A DNA stretch of 64,000 nucleotides from Aliiglaciecola sp. LCG003 (GTDB lineage Bacteria; Pseudomonadota; Gammaproteobacteria; Enterobacterales; Alteromonadaceae). The notes below the pieces were generated by a model. It did no database searches. It saw only the letters and a list, made by a program, of their open reading frames with translations, and had not been told where the DNA came from. Positions 18,565 to 27,727 of this stretch are shown here, one piece after another (positions within the stretch are counted from its first letter, which is position 1; each line of letters starts with the position of its first letter). A program made the translations under genes and the position numbers. Location of the stretch: the NCBI RefSeq assembly GCF_030316135.1, contig NZ_CP128185.1, positions 2,232,001 through 2,296,000 on the forward strand, in the 5' to 3' direction.

Positions 18565-18654
18565 AAACTAAAACATGATTATGGTCATATAAGACTACTT
18601 GGGTGGATCAGTTTTAGATGCAAATCGTGGATCAGTTTTAAGTACAAATTAACA

Positions 18655-19140
18655 ATAAGTTGAATCATCCAAGTTTGCGCTTAAAAAGTAGCCTAAAACA
18701 ATGAAAATGGACAAAAATAGTCCACTTAAACCAGCAAACATAAAACCAGAGTACATGTGATATATAGGGAACAATGTTTTCTTGGCCGACTTGTTCTGAA
18801 ACAATACACCGATCAGACCAATAACGAGTGGGTAAACAACTCCAATAATAGTTAACTGACCTGCAAGAAACCCTCCTTGCCAATCAATAAGTTTCCTCCA
18901 ATGTGGGAAGTCGTCAATAACCAACGGTATTAGCAAAAATAAATTGGTAACAATTAAAATGGCTAAAGTTACAGTCAGAAAAATATAGTAGCCGTGCCGT
19001 TGTGACCAACGCAATATGCTGTATTCTAATAAGCTCCATTTACTAGATAAAAACGCTTTATTTTGATAGAGCGTTTCATCGATATTTTTATCAATATGAT
19101 ATCGAAGTGAGTTAAGCAATTTCCCTATTTTAAAAAACAC
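18655..19140 (-). pseudogene. Membrane protein gene truncated at its 3' end by IS21
   Basis: About 162 codons from a GTG at 19140. The product has three hydrophobic segments (about residues 52-76, 93-113 and 128-152) and a basic, charged N-terminus. The reading frame runs into the IS terminus and stops there: its last codon (Cys) and the stop TAA are made from the IS end TGTTAA. The original C-terminus is therefore lost. I do not recognise the family. No matching remainder is seen on the left side of the IS, which carries integrase sequence instead. Confidence 0.55.
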
Positions 19141-20140
19141 TTTAGTGACTCCATAAGCTCAAAAGTTAAAAGCTCCACCTATAAATGAATGGTAATATTT
19201 TACACATTAGACATTTTGTGTGAGCGTATATTCACATCAAAAAAGACGATTTTCTAGTAAGAGTGAAAAGTAATGCCTAAGTCCGCTTTGGGTCGATAAA
19301 CGACCTAAAGTTTTTACCTTACACCCTGTGACCAAAAAGGTACAGTTCTGGTATCAATAGGCCTAAAAGCTATCCTAAAAAAGTAAGTACTCCTTCAACA
19401 TATTATTGTTTAAATCTTTATGCTGTGGAGTATCAATTTTTTGAGAGGACATAGAAGTGGGATTCATTTATATAGGGCAGGGGGGGAACCTTACCGATTC
19501 CCTATGGCACTAGGTCACTGTGTTTTTTGTATTGTTCTCGCGGTGTTTGATCTATGTACCTGGATTGTCATCCCAAGGATTTATTCTAAGTAGTTGTTAC
19601 TAACAGTTGATGTTATTAAAGTCATGTGATTATCTTGGCTGATATGACGGTTTCCCGAATGGCATTTGTCGTGTAAAGGAAGCGTCTCTTTGCACAAGTC
19701 GTAATAAGCTAGGTTTGCTATTGCCATTCATCACTGCTCATTTCGAGCTCCAACGTCGTGAGCTCCATAAAAGTTGCCACACCATACTAGATTTAGGAGC
19801 AGCTGCTCACCTTCGATGACTGTCGGCATAAATTTACAGCTGTTATTAGTTTTTCCTTTGCGAGTAGTCTAGTTATTCAGCTTAATTGTCTTTGATGACA
19901 AAATTCTCTCGTATCTCAGAATAAAGCGCCTAACTCAGAATAGTAGGGTTATTCTGAGTTCTCGCTGGAATCTCCAACACAAAGGGGCAATAACAGTATG
20001 ATTGTCATAATTCAGTTTATTTAACATAATATACATTATGCGAATATCTAGTATTGGGCGTGTGAGGGGCTTACAATGCGTTATATGGATGGTTGATTAG
20101 GCGTTTATTGCTCTTCCTCCGTCAGAGGAATAAACGATAA
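19141..20140. other. About 1 kb without a supportable gene
   Basis: All six frames are broken by frequent stops. On the minus strand two short open stretches sit in one frame, separated by two adjacent TGA codons near 19730. They look like decayed coding sequence, but I cannot name the parent gene. The right inverted repeat of the candidate element (19951-19976) lies here. A hairpin at about 20095-20131 has arms CGTTTATT and AATAAACG. Confidence 0.5.
19951..19976 (-). repeat. Right 26-bp inverted repeat of the candidate element
   Basis: The reverse complement reads TGGAGATTC, CAG, CGAGAACTCAGAAT, matching the left repeat except for the central three bases. AACTCAGAATA at 19932-19942 pairs perfectly with TATTCTGAGTT at 19950-19960, so the inner end can also form an 11-bp hairpin. 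ACAC follows at 19977. Confidence 0.7.
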
Positions 20141-20658
20141 TCACCCATCAGATTTAATTTGGCTGGAAATGTTTGAAGATGTTCTGCCAACAGGCTCAGG
20201 CGCTGGCCGAAATCGAAAGACAGTTTTGTAATCGCCTCGTGTTGCTTGTACACCGTAGCCAACATATTTTAACGAATTACCCATGGCTAACAGATCGTCT
20301 CGATAAACTCTGTCTTGAACTCGATCACCTGCATCAACCCAGACAACAATCATGTCCCAAACAATGCTACGTTTTTCTTCAATGTAAGTAGGCGCGAAAT
20401 ATATTTATCTTCGTTCTCTTGAATGAAATCATCAAATACAGGTTTCTGAAATTTAGGTTTGGCAATCCGTTGCCTTTGGGGGTTTTATTCCTGAATCGTT
20501 TCTTGTGTAACCGTCACGTTCTCAGCTGTAGGCGCAGACGCATTCGCAATGGCAACATCACGAGAGCAAAACGCTAGTAGCCCATAAACGGTGAAACCCA
20601 CGGCAGTAACAAAAAGTGGTAATACAAGTCTAAAGGTACTGGTGTTAAAATTGTTCAT
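20141..20658 (-). pseudogene. Decayed membrane-anchored protein gene
   Basis: The frame starts at ATG 20658 with a clear hydrophobic anchor (MNNFNTSTFRLVLPLF, then VGFTVYGLLAF) and stops after 57 codons (20485-20487). The same frame then continues open with plausible coding sequence (RIAKPKFQKPVFDDFIQENEDKY). At about 20398-20406 the frame must shift: removing one AT from TATAT gives EDKYFAPTYIEEKRSIVWDM, and the sequence then stays open to 20141. One stop and one 2-base slip thus explain a gene of about 170 codons. Alternatively the first 57 codons (20485-20658) are a small intact membrane protein. The family is not recognised. Confidence 0.45.
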
Positions 20659-20834
20659 TACTTAATCGATAATTATTAAGACGATGCCAAAAAGATTTGA
20701 AATTAAAATTATCAAACTGAGGGGGACACTCCTAAAATGGGTGAAGAGTGCACTGTTATAGTATGTTCACTGAGTATGGATTTTATATTTAAGCTTAGTT
20801 TCAGATTTTATTTTCCGACATGTAGGTGAAATAT

Positions 20835-21674
20835 TTAATTATTCCAGTCAGCTCTAGCTTTCCTCCAGCTGAGCAAGCGCTGTATACACCATGCAAATGT
20901 GCGCGGCATTAGCCTTGATTGTAAATATGTCAATTTAGCCATAAAGCCTGGAATGATCAAAAACTGATTTTTAGTAATACCTTTTACGGCAGCCGATGTG
21001 ACTGCATTTACACTTAATGTGCCGCCGATATTTTTCAGAAAACGGGTCTCGGCTAAGATGTGTTCTGACTCCTCACTCACCATGGGAGTGTCAACTTCCG
21101 GTGGACATAACACTGAGACGTTTATGCCTGCTTCAAATACTTCCTGTCTTAGCGCCCCTGCCATGCCAATGATTGCGAACTTTGACGCGCTGTAACCACT
21201 GTAACCATAAATTGGAACTATGCCAGCCAGTGAGCTTACGAAACATAGCTTTCCCCTACCCCGTTTTAGCATGTCGGGTAGGAAGGCTTTTGCCACAGCC
21301 CGACTTCCCATTAAGTTGGTTTGCAGCATGTGTTGAAATTCCTGGTCACTTTGGTCAATAAATTTCACGCTTTGGACCAAGCCTGCACTCATAATAATCA
21401 GATCCGGTAGCGCAATCCGTTGACGTATTTCCTCTATACAGCTTGCAAGTCCTTGTTGACAAGATAAATCAGCACTGACGGCAATCACCTGCTGCTTTGC
21501 AGATGCTGCCAACAATTGACATTCAACACGAGCTGCAGCCAGTTTGGTATGATTCCTTGCAACTAGCACCACATCACAGCCTTTAGATACATATGCTTTT
21601 GCTAAATCCAGCCCAATACCACTAGAGCCACCGGTTATTACTACACTTTTCAATACCATGTCTTTTATCGCCAT
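20835..21674 (-). CDS. Short-chain dehydrogenase/reductase, 3-ketodihydrosphingosine-reductase-like
   Basis: 279 aa classical SDR. The cofactor loop TGGSSGIG is at residues about 14-21, ARNH after the second strand suggests NADP(H) preference, SAGLVQSV replaces the usual NNAG, and the catalytic set is SSLAG ... YSASK (about 146-164). The C-terminal extension with hydrophobic stretches (FLIIPGFMAKLTYLQSRLMP) and the GGSSGIG/CPPEVDTP features resemble 3-ketodihydrosphingosine reductases. It is five bases downstream of the D-aminoacylase gene on the same strand, so the two are probably co-transcribed. The substrate is inferred only from resemblance. Confidence 0.82.
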   Translation of the reverse strand: MAIKDMVLKSVVITGGSSGIGLDLAKAYVSKGCDVVLVARNHTKLAAARVECQLLAASAKQQVIAVSADLSCQQGLASCIEEIRQRIALPDLIIMSAGLVQSVKFIDQSDQEFQHMLQTNLMGSRAVAKAFLPDMLKRGRGKLCFVSSLAGIVPIYGYSGYSASKFAIIGMAGALRQEVFEAGINVSVLCPPEVDTPMVSEESEHILAETRFLKNIGGTLSVNAVTSAAVKGITKNQFLIIPGFMAKLTYLQSRLMPRTFAWCIQRLLSWRKARADWNN

Positions 21675-21679
21675 TTTGA

Positions 21680-23422
21680 TTATGCCTTCACGGCTAGAAA
21701 GGTGCCAAAACCAGTTTGTTTACCCAATTGGTCTAACACTTGACCTTTGTTTACCGCTAGTTTTCCGTTGATGATCACGTATTCGACAATACCGGGATTG
21801 CGATTGACTAAACGTTGTAAATCGAAATTTTGCATCTGCGCCCAACTGACTTGTTCTAAATCCTGTTCTAAACCAGCTGGATCAATTATCACAACATCAG
21901 CACGGTCTCCATGGCGGATCTTGCCCGCCTCTATACCAAACCATTCCGCTTGGTCACCCGTTAGGCGCCATATTGCCTGTTCAATACTCATGAAAGGGAA
22001 ACTATCGTCTTGCGATTCTTTGACCAGCTTGAGTAGACGTAGGGGTAAGTTGTAGAACGCCATATTGCGTATATGCGCACCAGCATCGCTAAAGGTAATT
22101 AGCGATCGCGGGTTTTTAAGCATGTTTTTTAGCACTGATTTTCGATGGTTTCCAATAGTGGTAAACCAACGAATTTTGTTGCCGTATTCCACCACTAAAT
22201 CCAAGAATAGATCGACTACGTGAATACCTCTTTGTGTGGCGACTTCAGCAAAGCTCATTCCGATGATCGATTGGTCTGGACAATCAATAATCATGGCATC
22301 AGAAAAATCCCGTTGCCAGACCCGCGGACTGAGTTTTTCACCATAGAACTGGCGAAATTCTCGGCGGTATTTTTGGTCTTTGAGTAACGCGTTGCGGGCC
22401 AACTCATTCTTTAAATCTAGTGCCATCTCGCCGGCACCAAATTCTTCAAAAAACACCACATCTATACCATCGGCATAGACAGTAAATGGGGTGGGCAATA
22501 CTTGCCAACGGAAATCGCCTTTCAGTAGGTTCGTCACCACAGACGCAAGCTTGGTTAAATTATTTAGATAGGCACTGCCTTTTAGGTCCATCTGACTGAT
22601 TAAAGTGGTTTTTAATGGCCGCCTAAACCAACCGATAGATTCACGTAAATATTGAATAATCTGTAATGGCGAAGCCGCATTAGGTGCCCCTTGGTGCACT
22701 CGATTATAATGACGAAGCAATTTATTTAGCCGGGATATTTCGTTCCATTTTGCATAGGTACTAGGCAAGCTTTTCGACCACTCTCGGTCACCATCTATTT
22801 TATCCCACTTCAGGCACATGCTTGATAAGCCTAAGAATCCGCTATCTAGTGCTTGCTTTAGGGTGTTTTCCATGCTCAGCATTTCTTGTTCGGTAGGAAC
22901 AATATTGATATCAGTTGCACGACTCAATCCCATCACACTCACCCTGAGATCGCTGTGACCCAGGAAACTAATTAGATTAGGACCAAGTGGCAAGGTTTTG
23001 ACGAAATCCACCCATTGTTTAGGGGTAGACCAGCTTTTATGTTGTTTTAAAATAGGTAGCACACGCTCCCTTGGAACAGTCTCCACCCGGGTAAAAATAT
23101 CTGAGGCATCTTCAGCGTCACTGCAGATCATACTTAAAGAGCAGCTTCCGACCAAAACCGTTGTGACGCCATGTCGTACCGATTCAGATAGGCTGGGACT
23201 GACTAATAGCTCCGCATCATAATGGGTGTGAGTATCAATAAACCCTGGCGTAACCCATCTTCCCTGCGCATTAATGACCTGCTCAGCAAAGTCGTGATCT
23301 ATACTATCCACAGTCACTTTTTTTATCACACCGTCTTTAATGGCTAGATTTTGAAGTGACGACGGGCCCCCTGTGCCATCAAAATAGCGACCGTTTTCGA
23401 TGATGATGTCGTATTGAGCCAT
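21680..23422 (-). CDS. N-acyl-D-amino-acid deacylase / D-aminoacylase-family amidohydrolase
   Basis: 580 aa. The amidohydrolase start (IIENGRYFDGTG, then VTPGFIDTHTHYDAEL with the HxH metal ligands, around residues 60-70) is clear. GHSDLR, LDSGFLGLSS and the late ligand motif FSDAGAHIR (about 450) are also present, with the beta-domain ending GKLAVNKGQV. This is the D-aminoacylase/dihydroorotase superfamily layout and length. It is cytoplasmic with no signal peptide. It forms a pair with the SDR and is divergent from an AraC-type regulator 128 bases away, which probably controls it. The natural substrate is unknown. Confidence 0.85.
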   Translation of the reverse strand: MAQYDIIIENGRYFDGTGGPSSLQNLAIKDGVIKKVTVDSIDHDFAEQVINAQGRWVTPGFIDTHTHYDAELLVSPSLSESVRHGVTTVLVGSCSLSMICSDAEDASDIFTRVETVPRERVLPILKQHKSWSTPKQWVDFVKTLPLGPNLISFLGHSDLRVSVMGLSRATDINIVPTEQEMLSMENTLKQALDSGFLGLSSMCLKWDKIDGDREWSKSLPSTYAKWNEISRLNKLLRHYNRVHQGAPNAASPLQIIQYLRESIGWFRRPLKTTLISQMDLKGSAYLNNLTKLASVVTNLLKGDFRWQVLPTPFTVYADGIDVVFFEEFGAGEMALDLKNELARNALLKDQKYRREFRQFYGEKLSPRVWQRDFSDAMIIDCPDQSIIGMSFAEVATQRGIHVVDLFLDLVVEYGNKIRWFTTIGNHRKSVLKNMLKNPRSLITFSDAGAHIRNMAFYNLPLRLLKLVKESQDDSFPFMSIEQAIWRLTGDQAEWFGIEAGKIRHGDRADVVIIDPAGLEQDLEQVSWAQMQNFDLQRLVNRNPGIVEYVIINGKLAVNKGQVLDQLGKQTGFGTFLAVKA

Positions 23423-23550
23423 GAAAAATGCGCCTCAACTGCCAGATAAATTAATAATTGCAAATAAGATAGCGCCCAATGTTGAAACAGTTCTTGTCAT
23501 TTGATGACACATTGATTAAAAAATGGCTGAGCATTTAATACAGAGGCAAT

Positions 23551-24570
23551 ATGAGTCGTAATTATTTAATTCGTACCAAGGCGTTACATAAAATAGACGA
23601 GTTGATTCAATCGCTAGATGGCGATCCCATGCCGTTACTCACACGCTATCAACTCACTTTAGCGTCATTGAGCAGTGAACAGCAAACTATGCATATAAAC
23701 GATTTGGTGAGCTTGCTAAATGACTGTGCCGAGCAGTTCAATTGTGCCGATTTCGGATTACAGCTAGGAGCAAAGCAAGACTTCTTAATGCTCGGTCCCT
23801 TGGGCGTGGTGCTAATGAACTGCCGTACTGCTAGGGAAGCTATGCATGCCCTGCGAGGTTTTATGTGCTTTCATAATCAGTCCGAGTACTGGAATTATCA
23901 AGAACACGGCGATATGGTACTTATTCAACGGCACGACCACTTCCTTGATATAAGTGATTCTCGGCAATACAAAGAGCTGGCCCTAAGCGCCAACTTTCAT
24001 CTGAGTAAATTGTTACTAGGCACTAAGTTTATTCTTCAACGGGTTGAATTTAGCCACGCGCCGCTAGCGGATTCAGTCCATTACAGACGTTTATTCAAAA
24101 CTGATGTGGTGTTTAATCGCGAACATGATCAGATAATAGTAGCTAAGGGCTTTCTAGATATTCCCCTTGACCGAGGTGATGATAGATTGAAAATCGCTAC
24201 TGCTAACTATCTAAGCGAACTCAAGCAAGAATTTGTGTTCGACATAGTTCAGCAGGTCATTACCCTAGTGCAACAAACTCTCAGCTCTCAAGAAGCCAAT
24301 CTTCAACACATCGCAGATCTTTTAAAGGTGAATAAGCGCACATTGCAACGACAATTAAAACAGCACAACATTATATTCAAGCAGTTGGTAAATGAAATGC
24401 GCCTAAAGAAAGCGTATTGGTATTTAGAGTCGAGTCAGATGGATATCACTTTATTGTCAGACATATTGGGCTACACAGACATCAGCAGCTTCTCGAGAGC
24501 CTTTAAAGCATCAACGGGCTATTCTCCGCTGATGTGGCGTAAGCGTCTGCTTGCTGTTAATTCCAATTAA
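23551..24570 (+). CDS. AraC-family transcriptional regulator
   Basis: 339 aa. The N-terminal 200 residues match the Arabinose_bd-type sensing domain (LRGFMCFHNQSEYW, then LDIPLDRGDDRLKIA at its end). The C-terminal 100 residues hold two helix-turn-helices: ANLQHIADLLKVNKRTLQRQLK and ITLLSDILGYTDISSFSRAFKASTGYSPLMWR. GAGG lies just before the ATG. It is divergent from the D-aminoacylase-SDR pair, and the 128-base gap is the expected operator region. Regulators of this type often respond to amino-acid or lipid-derived ligands. Confidence 0.9.
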   Translation: MSRNYLIRTKALHKIDELIQSLDGDPMPLLTRYQLTLASLSSEQQTMHINDLVSLLNDCAEQFNCADFGLQLGAKQDFLMLGPLGVVLMNCRTAREAMHALRGFMCFHNQSEYWNYQEHGDMVLIQRHDHFLDISDSRQYKELALSANFHLSKLLLGTKFILQRVEFSHAPLADSVHYRRLFKTDVVFNREHDQIIVAKGFLDIPLDRGDDRLKIATANYLSELKQEFVFDIVQQVITLVQQTLSSQEANLQHIADLLKVNKRTLQRQLKQHNIIFKQLVNEMRLKKAYWYLESSQMDITLLSDILGYTDISSFSRAFKASTGYSPLMWRKRLLAVNSN

Positions 24571-24683
24571 AACAACATAACAGTCATATAATTGGTCTAG
24601 GCAAAAATTCGACAAAATACCCATCCAAGATCCACTAGAGTTAAAGTATACTTATTGAAGTTTTCTCACCTAGAGGTTATTTA

Positions 24684-25583
24684 GTGGATGATCTAATCCA
24701 GCTTATTACCCATCAAGCCATTCCTTATAGAGTAATAGCCATCACGTTGTTAGCAATAACGGCACATGTACTAGTAGTTTTACTCAGGTTATTCGTCAAT
24801 CGTTTTTTGCTGAGTCAGCCAAAGAAGCAATTACAAAAACTAAAATCCTTTACCACCCTAACATCTAGTGCTTTGGCCATTGTTATTTACTTCTTTTCTT
24901 TAGGTCTAATTTTACAAGAAATTGGTATTACGCTTTCCACCTATTTTGCCAGTGTTTCGTTTATCGGATTGGCCGTTGGTTTTGGTGCCCAAGGCGTTGT
25001 TCAAGATATAGTTACCGGGTTAACCTTAGTATTTTCAGATCTTATTGATGTCGGTGATCTAGTCGAGATATCCGGACAAACCGGTATGGTTCAATCCATT
25101 ACACTACGTTTTGTGCAAATTGAAAACGCACTTGGAGCAACGGTGTATATTCCAAATCGTACTATCGCGAATATTACTAACTATCCAAGAGGCTACATTC
25201 GCTGTTTGTTAGATGTCACTTTGCGCGGAGATGACAAAGTTAAATCGCAGATTAAGAGCCGCGTGCAAGAAGTCATGAGCAATATTAATGAACAATTTCC
25301 CGGTATCCTGATCACCGCCCCTTCGGTTGAAGGCCATTTAAAATTCAAATCGGGTAAGGAAGTGCTGCGGCTAAAATTTAGAATTTGGCCTAATCGAGGC
25401 GGCCCTATTGAAACCACTTTTAGCAAAGAATTAACCGCAGAGATCAAACGTTTCGACGCAGAGTTTCAAGATTGGATGATCGCTGTTAGCTATGAAGCGG
25501 AAGAGCGAAAATCCCCCATTACGCCAAGATGGTCATGGAATAAGGTGTCGACACAAGCGGATAAGAGAAACGCTGCTAAGTAA
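24684..25583 (+). CDS. Small-conductance mechanosensitive channel (MscS family)
   Basis: 299 aa. Three hydrophobic segments lie in the first 125 residues. The pore-helix and beta-domain junction follows: GFGAQGVVQDIVTGLTLVFSD, then DLIDVGDLVEISGQTGMVQSI and NALGATVYIPNRTIANITNY, which is the diagnostic MscS core. It starts with GTG behind GAGGT at 7 bases. The C-terminal tail is short and polar. It lies just upstream of a CorA channel gene on the same strand (99-base gap), suggesting a shared osmotic and ion-homeostasis theme. Confidence 0.92.
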   Translation: MDDLIQLITHQAIPYRVIAITLLAITAHVLVVLLRLFVNRFLLSQPKKQLQKLKSFTTLTSSALAIVIYFFSLGLILQEIGITLSTYFASVSFIGLAVGFGAQGVVQDIVTGLTLVFSDLIDVGDLVEISGQTGMVQSITLRFVQIENALGATVYIPNRTIANITNYPRGYIRCLLDVTLRGDDKVKSQIKSRVQEVMSNINEQFPGILITAPSVEGHLKFKSGKEVLRLKFRIWPNRGGPIETTFSKELTAEIKRFDAEFQDWMIAVSYEAEERKSPITPRWSWNKVSTQADKRNAAK

Positions 25584-25682
25584 CATTGGTTTAGTTGTAA
25601 AAATGTAATGATTTGGGTGGCGTCCCTGCCCTCTATGAGTTCAACCTGTTTATCGCATAGCAATTTAGAAGTGGCCTAAATA

Positions 25683-26750
25683 ATGAAATTATTTACTAAA
25701 AAATACCATAAGCCAGGTACTCGACCTGGAATGTTGGCAAAACAAAAAGCGGTTCAAGTGTCCTTGGAGTTACTTGACTACAATGCATCATCTATACAAC
25801 ATCGTACAGATTTAAACATTGAACAATGTCGGCAGTTTATCGATAAGCCAAATGTTACTTGGATACATGTTCAGGGCGATCCATCAAACGACACCTTGAG
25901 AACTTTGGCCAAAGGATTAAATATTCACGAACTTTATGTCGAGGACGTGGTGAATACGGGGCAAAGACCCAAAGTTGAACTTAGCGAAAACCAAGTATTT
26001 ATCGTTCTTAGCTTGCCCGTAGACAATGGAGAATTAGTAAGCGTCGAGCAAGTTAGCCTGTTTTTAACTGAAAATACGGTTGTGTCATTTTGTACTGGCA
26101 CTTTCAATCCTTTTAGTCCCATAGTAGATCGCTTGAATAAAGGTTTGGGCAAGTTACGTAAACTCAATGCTGATTATTTACTCTACAATCTCGCAGATGC
26201 AGTTATCGATTTTGGCTATCCTCTACTTGAAACCTACTCTGAAAAAATCCAAAGCCTAGAAGATTCACTGTTACAATTTAGCGATGAAAAAGTACTGGCT
26301 CAAGTGCACAAGCTACGCCGTGAATTACTGCTATTAAGAAGGAAACTATGGCCACAGAGGGAAGTGATCAATGAAATCATCCGCGATGATGAATGCTTAG
26401 TGTTATCCAGCGAAACAAAGCTACATTTCCGCGATTGTCATGATCACGTGATTTCTATCATGGAGCTATTGGAAACTTACCATGAAATGACCTCTGGCTT
26501 AATGGAGTTGTATATGACAAGCGTGAGTTTAAAGCTAAATGATGTGATGAAGGTACTGACAATTATTGCCACTATATTTATCCCTCCTACATTTATCGTT
26601 GGAGTATATGGCATGAACTTCGACCCGCAGGTTAACCCATTGAATATGCCTGAATTAGAGTGGCAATACGGCTACCTGGCGGTATGGGTGTTAATTGCAT
26701 TAATGATAAGTGGAATGCTATTGTTCTTTCGAAAACAAAAGTGGATCTAG
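25683..26750 (+). CDS. CorA-type magnesium/divalent cation channel
   Basis: 355 aa. It is strikingly close in layout to Thermotoga maritima CorA: a soluble N-terminal domain, WIHVQGDPS, ELYVEDVVNTGQRPKVE, the long stalk helix (NEIIRDDECLVLSSETKLHFRD region), then VMKVLTIIATIFIPPTFIVG. The GMN selectivity motif is in YGMNFDP, followed by the acidic loop MPELEW, the second membrane helix and a basic RKQKW end. All hallmark residues are present. It is a homopentameric inner-membrane channel in the family. It is convergent with the GGDEF gene at 26798. Confidence 0.93.
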   Translation: MKLFTKKYHKPGTRPGMLAKQKAVQVSLELLDYNASSIQHRTDLNIEQCRQFIDKPNVTWIHVQGDPSNDTLRTLAKGLNIHELYVEDVVNTGQRPKVELSENQVFIVLSLPVDNGELVSVEQVSLFLTENTVVSFCTGTFNPFSPIVDRLNKGLGKLRKLNADYLLYNLADAVIDFGYPLLETYSEKIQSLEDSLLQFSDEKVLAQVHKLRRELLLLRRKLWPQREVINEIIRDDECLVLSSETKLHFRDCHDHVISIMELLETYHEMTSGLMELYMTSVSLKLNDVMKVLTIIATIFIPPTFIVGVYGMNFDPQVNPLNMPELEWQYGYLAVWVLIALMISGMLLFFRKQKWI

Positions 26751-26797
26751 CCTATTAAACATAGATAGGAAGAGCGCTTAAAACTCGACGTGACGAG

Positions 26798-27727
26798 TCA
26801 GATCATAAACTGATCACGGCCTTGATCTTTAGCTGAATATAATAGTTTATCTGCCTCTGAGATGAGACTTTCAGCGGATGCACTACCATGTTCACAAAGC
26901 ACAGCGCCAATACTCAATGTTACCTTCACTGGGGTATCTGACACATTCTCTATTTCGAGGCTGCGGATCTTTTTGAGAATTTTACTTGCTACATACACCA
27001 GTCCATCTCTGGAAATATTAGGTAGCACCACGACGAACTCTTCTCCACCGAAACGTGCGACGCAATCAGTTGGTCTAGCAACAAGCTGTTGTAGCGTCCT
27101 ACCTACCAGTTTTAAACATTCATCCCCCGCTAGATGGCCATAACTGTCATTAAATTTCTTAAAATGATCTATGTCCAAAATTAGTAGTCCGAGTGGAAAG
27201 CCTGAACGAGCAGCTAGTTTCAATTGAGTAGCAAAAAAGCCATCAAAATATCTACGGTTATATAAGCCGGTTAAACCATCTAAAAAAGACAAGCTACGCA
27301 GCTCATCAGCCATCAGTTTTGATTGAATGTGAGAGTTAACACGGTGACGTAGAGTGGAAATCGCGTAAGGCTTAGTGATGAAATCTATACAGCCCGCTTC
27401 CCAACACTTATCTTCAAAAGAGGCGCCACCATGGGAGGTTAAGAATATTATTCGAATATCTCTGGTGTCTGAGTTTAATTTAAGTTCTTCACACACCTGC
27501 AAACCACTCATGCCTGGCATTTCGATGTCGAGTAAAATCAGGTCAGGAATATTTCGTCGACAATACTCTAAAGCTGCATAACCGGAATTGGCAGTAGCAA
27601 CCGTATAGGTCTCATTTAGCGCATTCTCAGCGATAACCAAATTAATATCCACGTCATCTACAATCAATACATGGGGCTTTGGTTTCGACTTTTTGCTCAA
27701 CGTAACATCAAGACTCGTAATAGACAT
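26798..27727 (-). CDS. Response regulator with GGDEF domain (diguanylate cyclase)
   Basis: 309 aa. The receiver domain (residues about 15-135) has the acidic pocket VDDVD, phosphoacceptor Asp in LLDIEMPGMSG and Lys in ITKPYA. The GGDEF domain (about 150-309) has LTGLYNRRYFD, LDIDHFKKFND for metal binding and GGEEF at the active site. RPTD sits exactly five residues before GGEEF, so the inhibitory I-site is present. It should make cyclic di-GMP when phosphorylated. It is divergent from a close paralogue at 27948; no histidine kinase gene lies in the window next to either. Confidence 0.93.
   Translation of the reverse strand: MSITSLDVTLSKKSKPKPHVLIVDDVDINLVIAENALNETYTVATANSGYAALEYCRRNIPDLILLDIEMPGMSGLQVCEELKLNSDTRDIRIIFLTSHGGASFEDKCWEAGCIDFITKPYAISTLRHRVNSHIQSKLMADELRSLSFLDGLTGLYNRRYFDGFFATQLKLAARSGFPLGLLILDIDHFKKFNDSYGHLAGDECLKLVGRTLQQLVARPTDCVARFGGEEFVVVLPNISRDGLVYVASKILKKIRSLEIENVSDTPVKVTLSIGAVLCEHGSASAESLISEADKLLYSAKDQGRDQFMI

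Larger units (their letters stand above)
16198..18654 (+). mobile_element. IS21-family insertion sequence (complete, about 2.46 kb)
   Basis: The termini are TGTTAATTTG on the left and its complement CAAATTAACA on the right. Each end carries two copies of a 23-24-base repeat ending in ACTGATCCAC: 16202-16225 and 16236-16259 on the left, 18603-18625 and 18627-18650 inverted on the right. Multiple terminal repeats and the overlapping istA-istB gene pair are typical of IS21. No target duplication is visible: outside the ends are GATAT (left) and ATAAG (right). Together with the unmatched flanking genes, this suggests a deletion or recombination next to the IS after insertion. Confidence 0.93.
15298..19976. 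mobile_element. Candidate 4.7-kb mobile element bounded by 26-bp inverted repeats
   Basis: Both boundaries carry the same 26-base sequence in opposite orientation: outer TGGAGATTC, three differing bases, inner CGAGAACTCAGAAT (15298-15323 and 19951-19976; 23 of 26 identical). The bases just outside are ACAC on both sides (15294-15297 and 19977-19980), consistent with a 4-bp target duplication. Further copies of the inner motif CTCAGAAT occur inside each end (15358, 15392, 19934, 19915), like binding sites of a recombinase. The interior holds a truncated integron-type integrase, an IS21-family element and a truncated membrane-protein gene. No intact transposase for the outer element remains, so it would now depend on proteins supplied from elsewhere. 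Confidence 0.55.

Noticed and set aside
19600-19830. Possible remnant of an IS91-type transposase on the minus strand (short stretch with CHSGNRHIS)
   Set aside because: Only a few residues resemble the family zinc-finger region, two stops interrupt it, and flanking sequence gives no support.
26751-26797. Possible terminator between CorA and GGDEF genes (CCTAT/ATAGG)
   Set aside because: The stem is only five base pairs, AT-rich, with no T tract.
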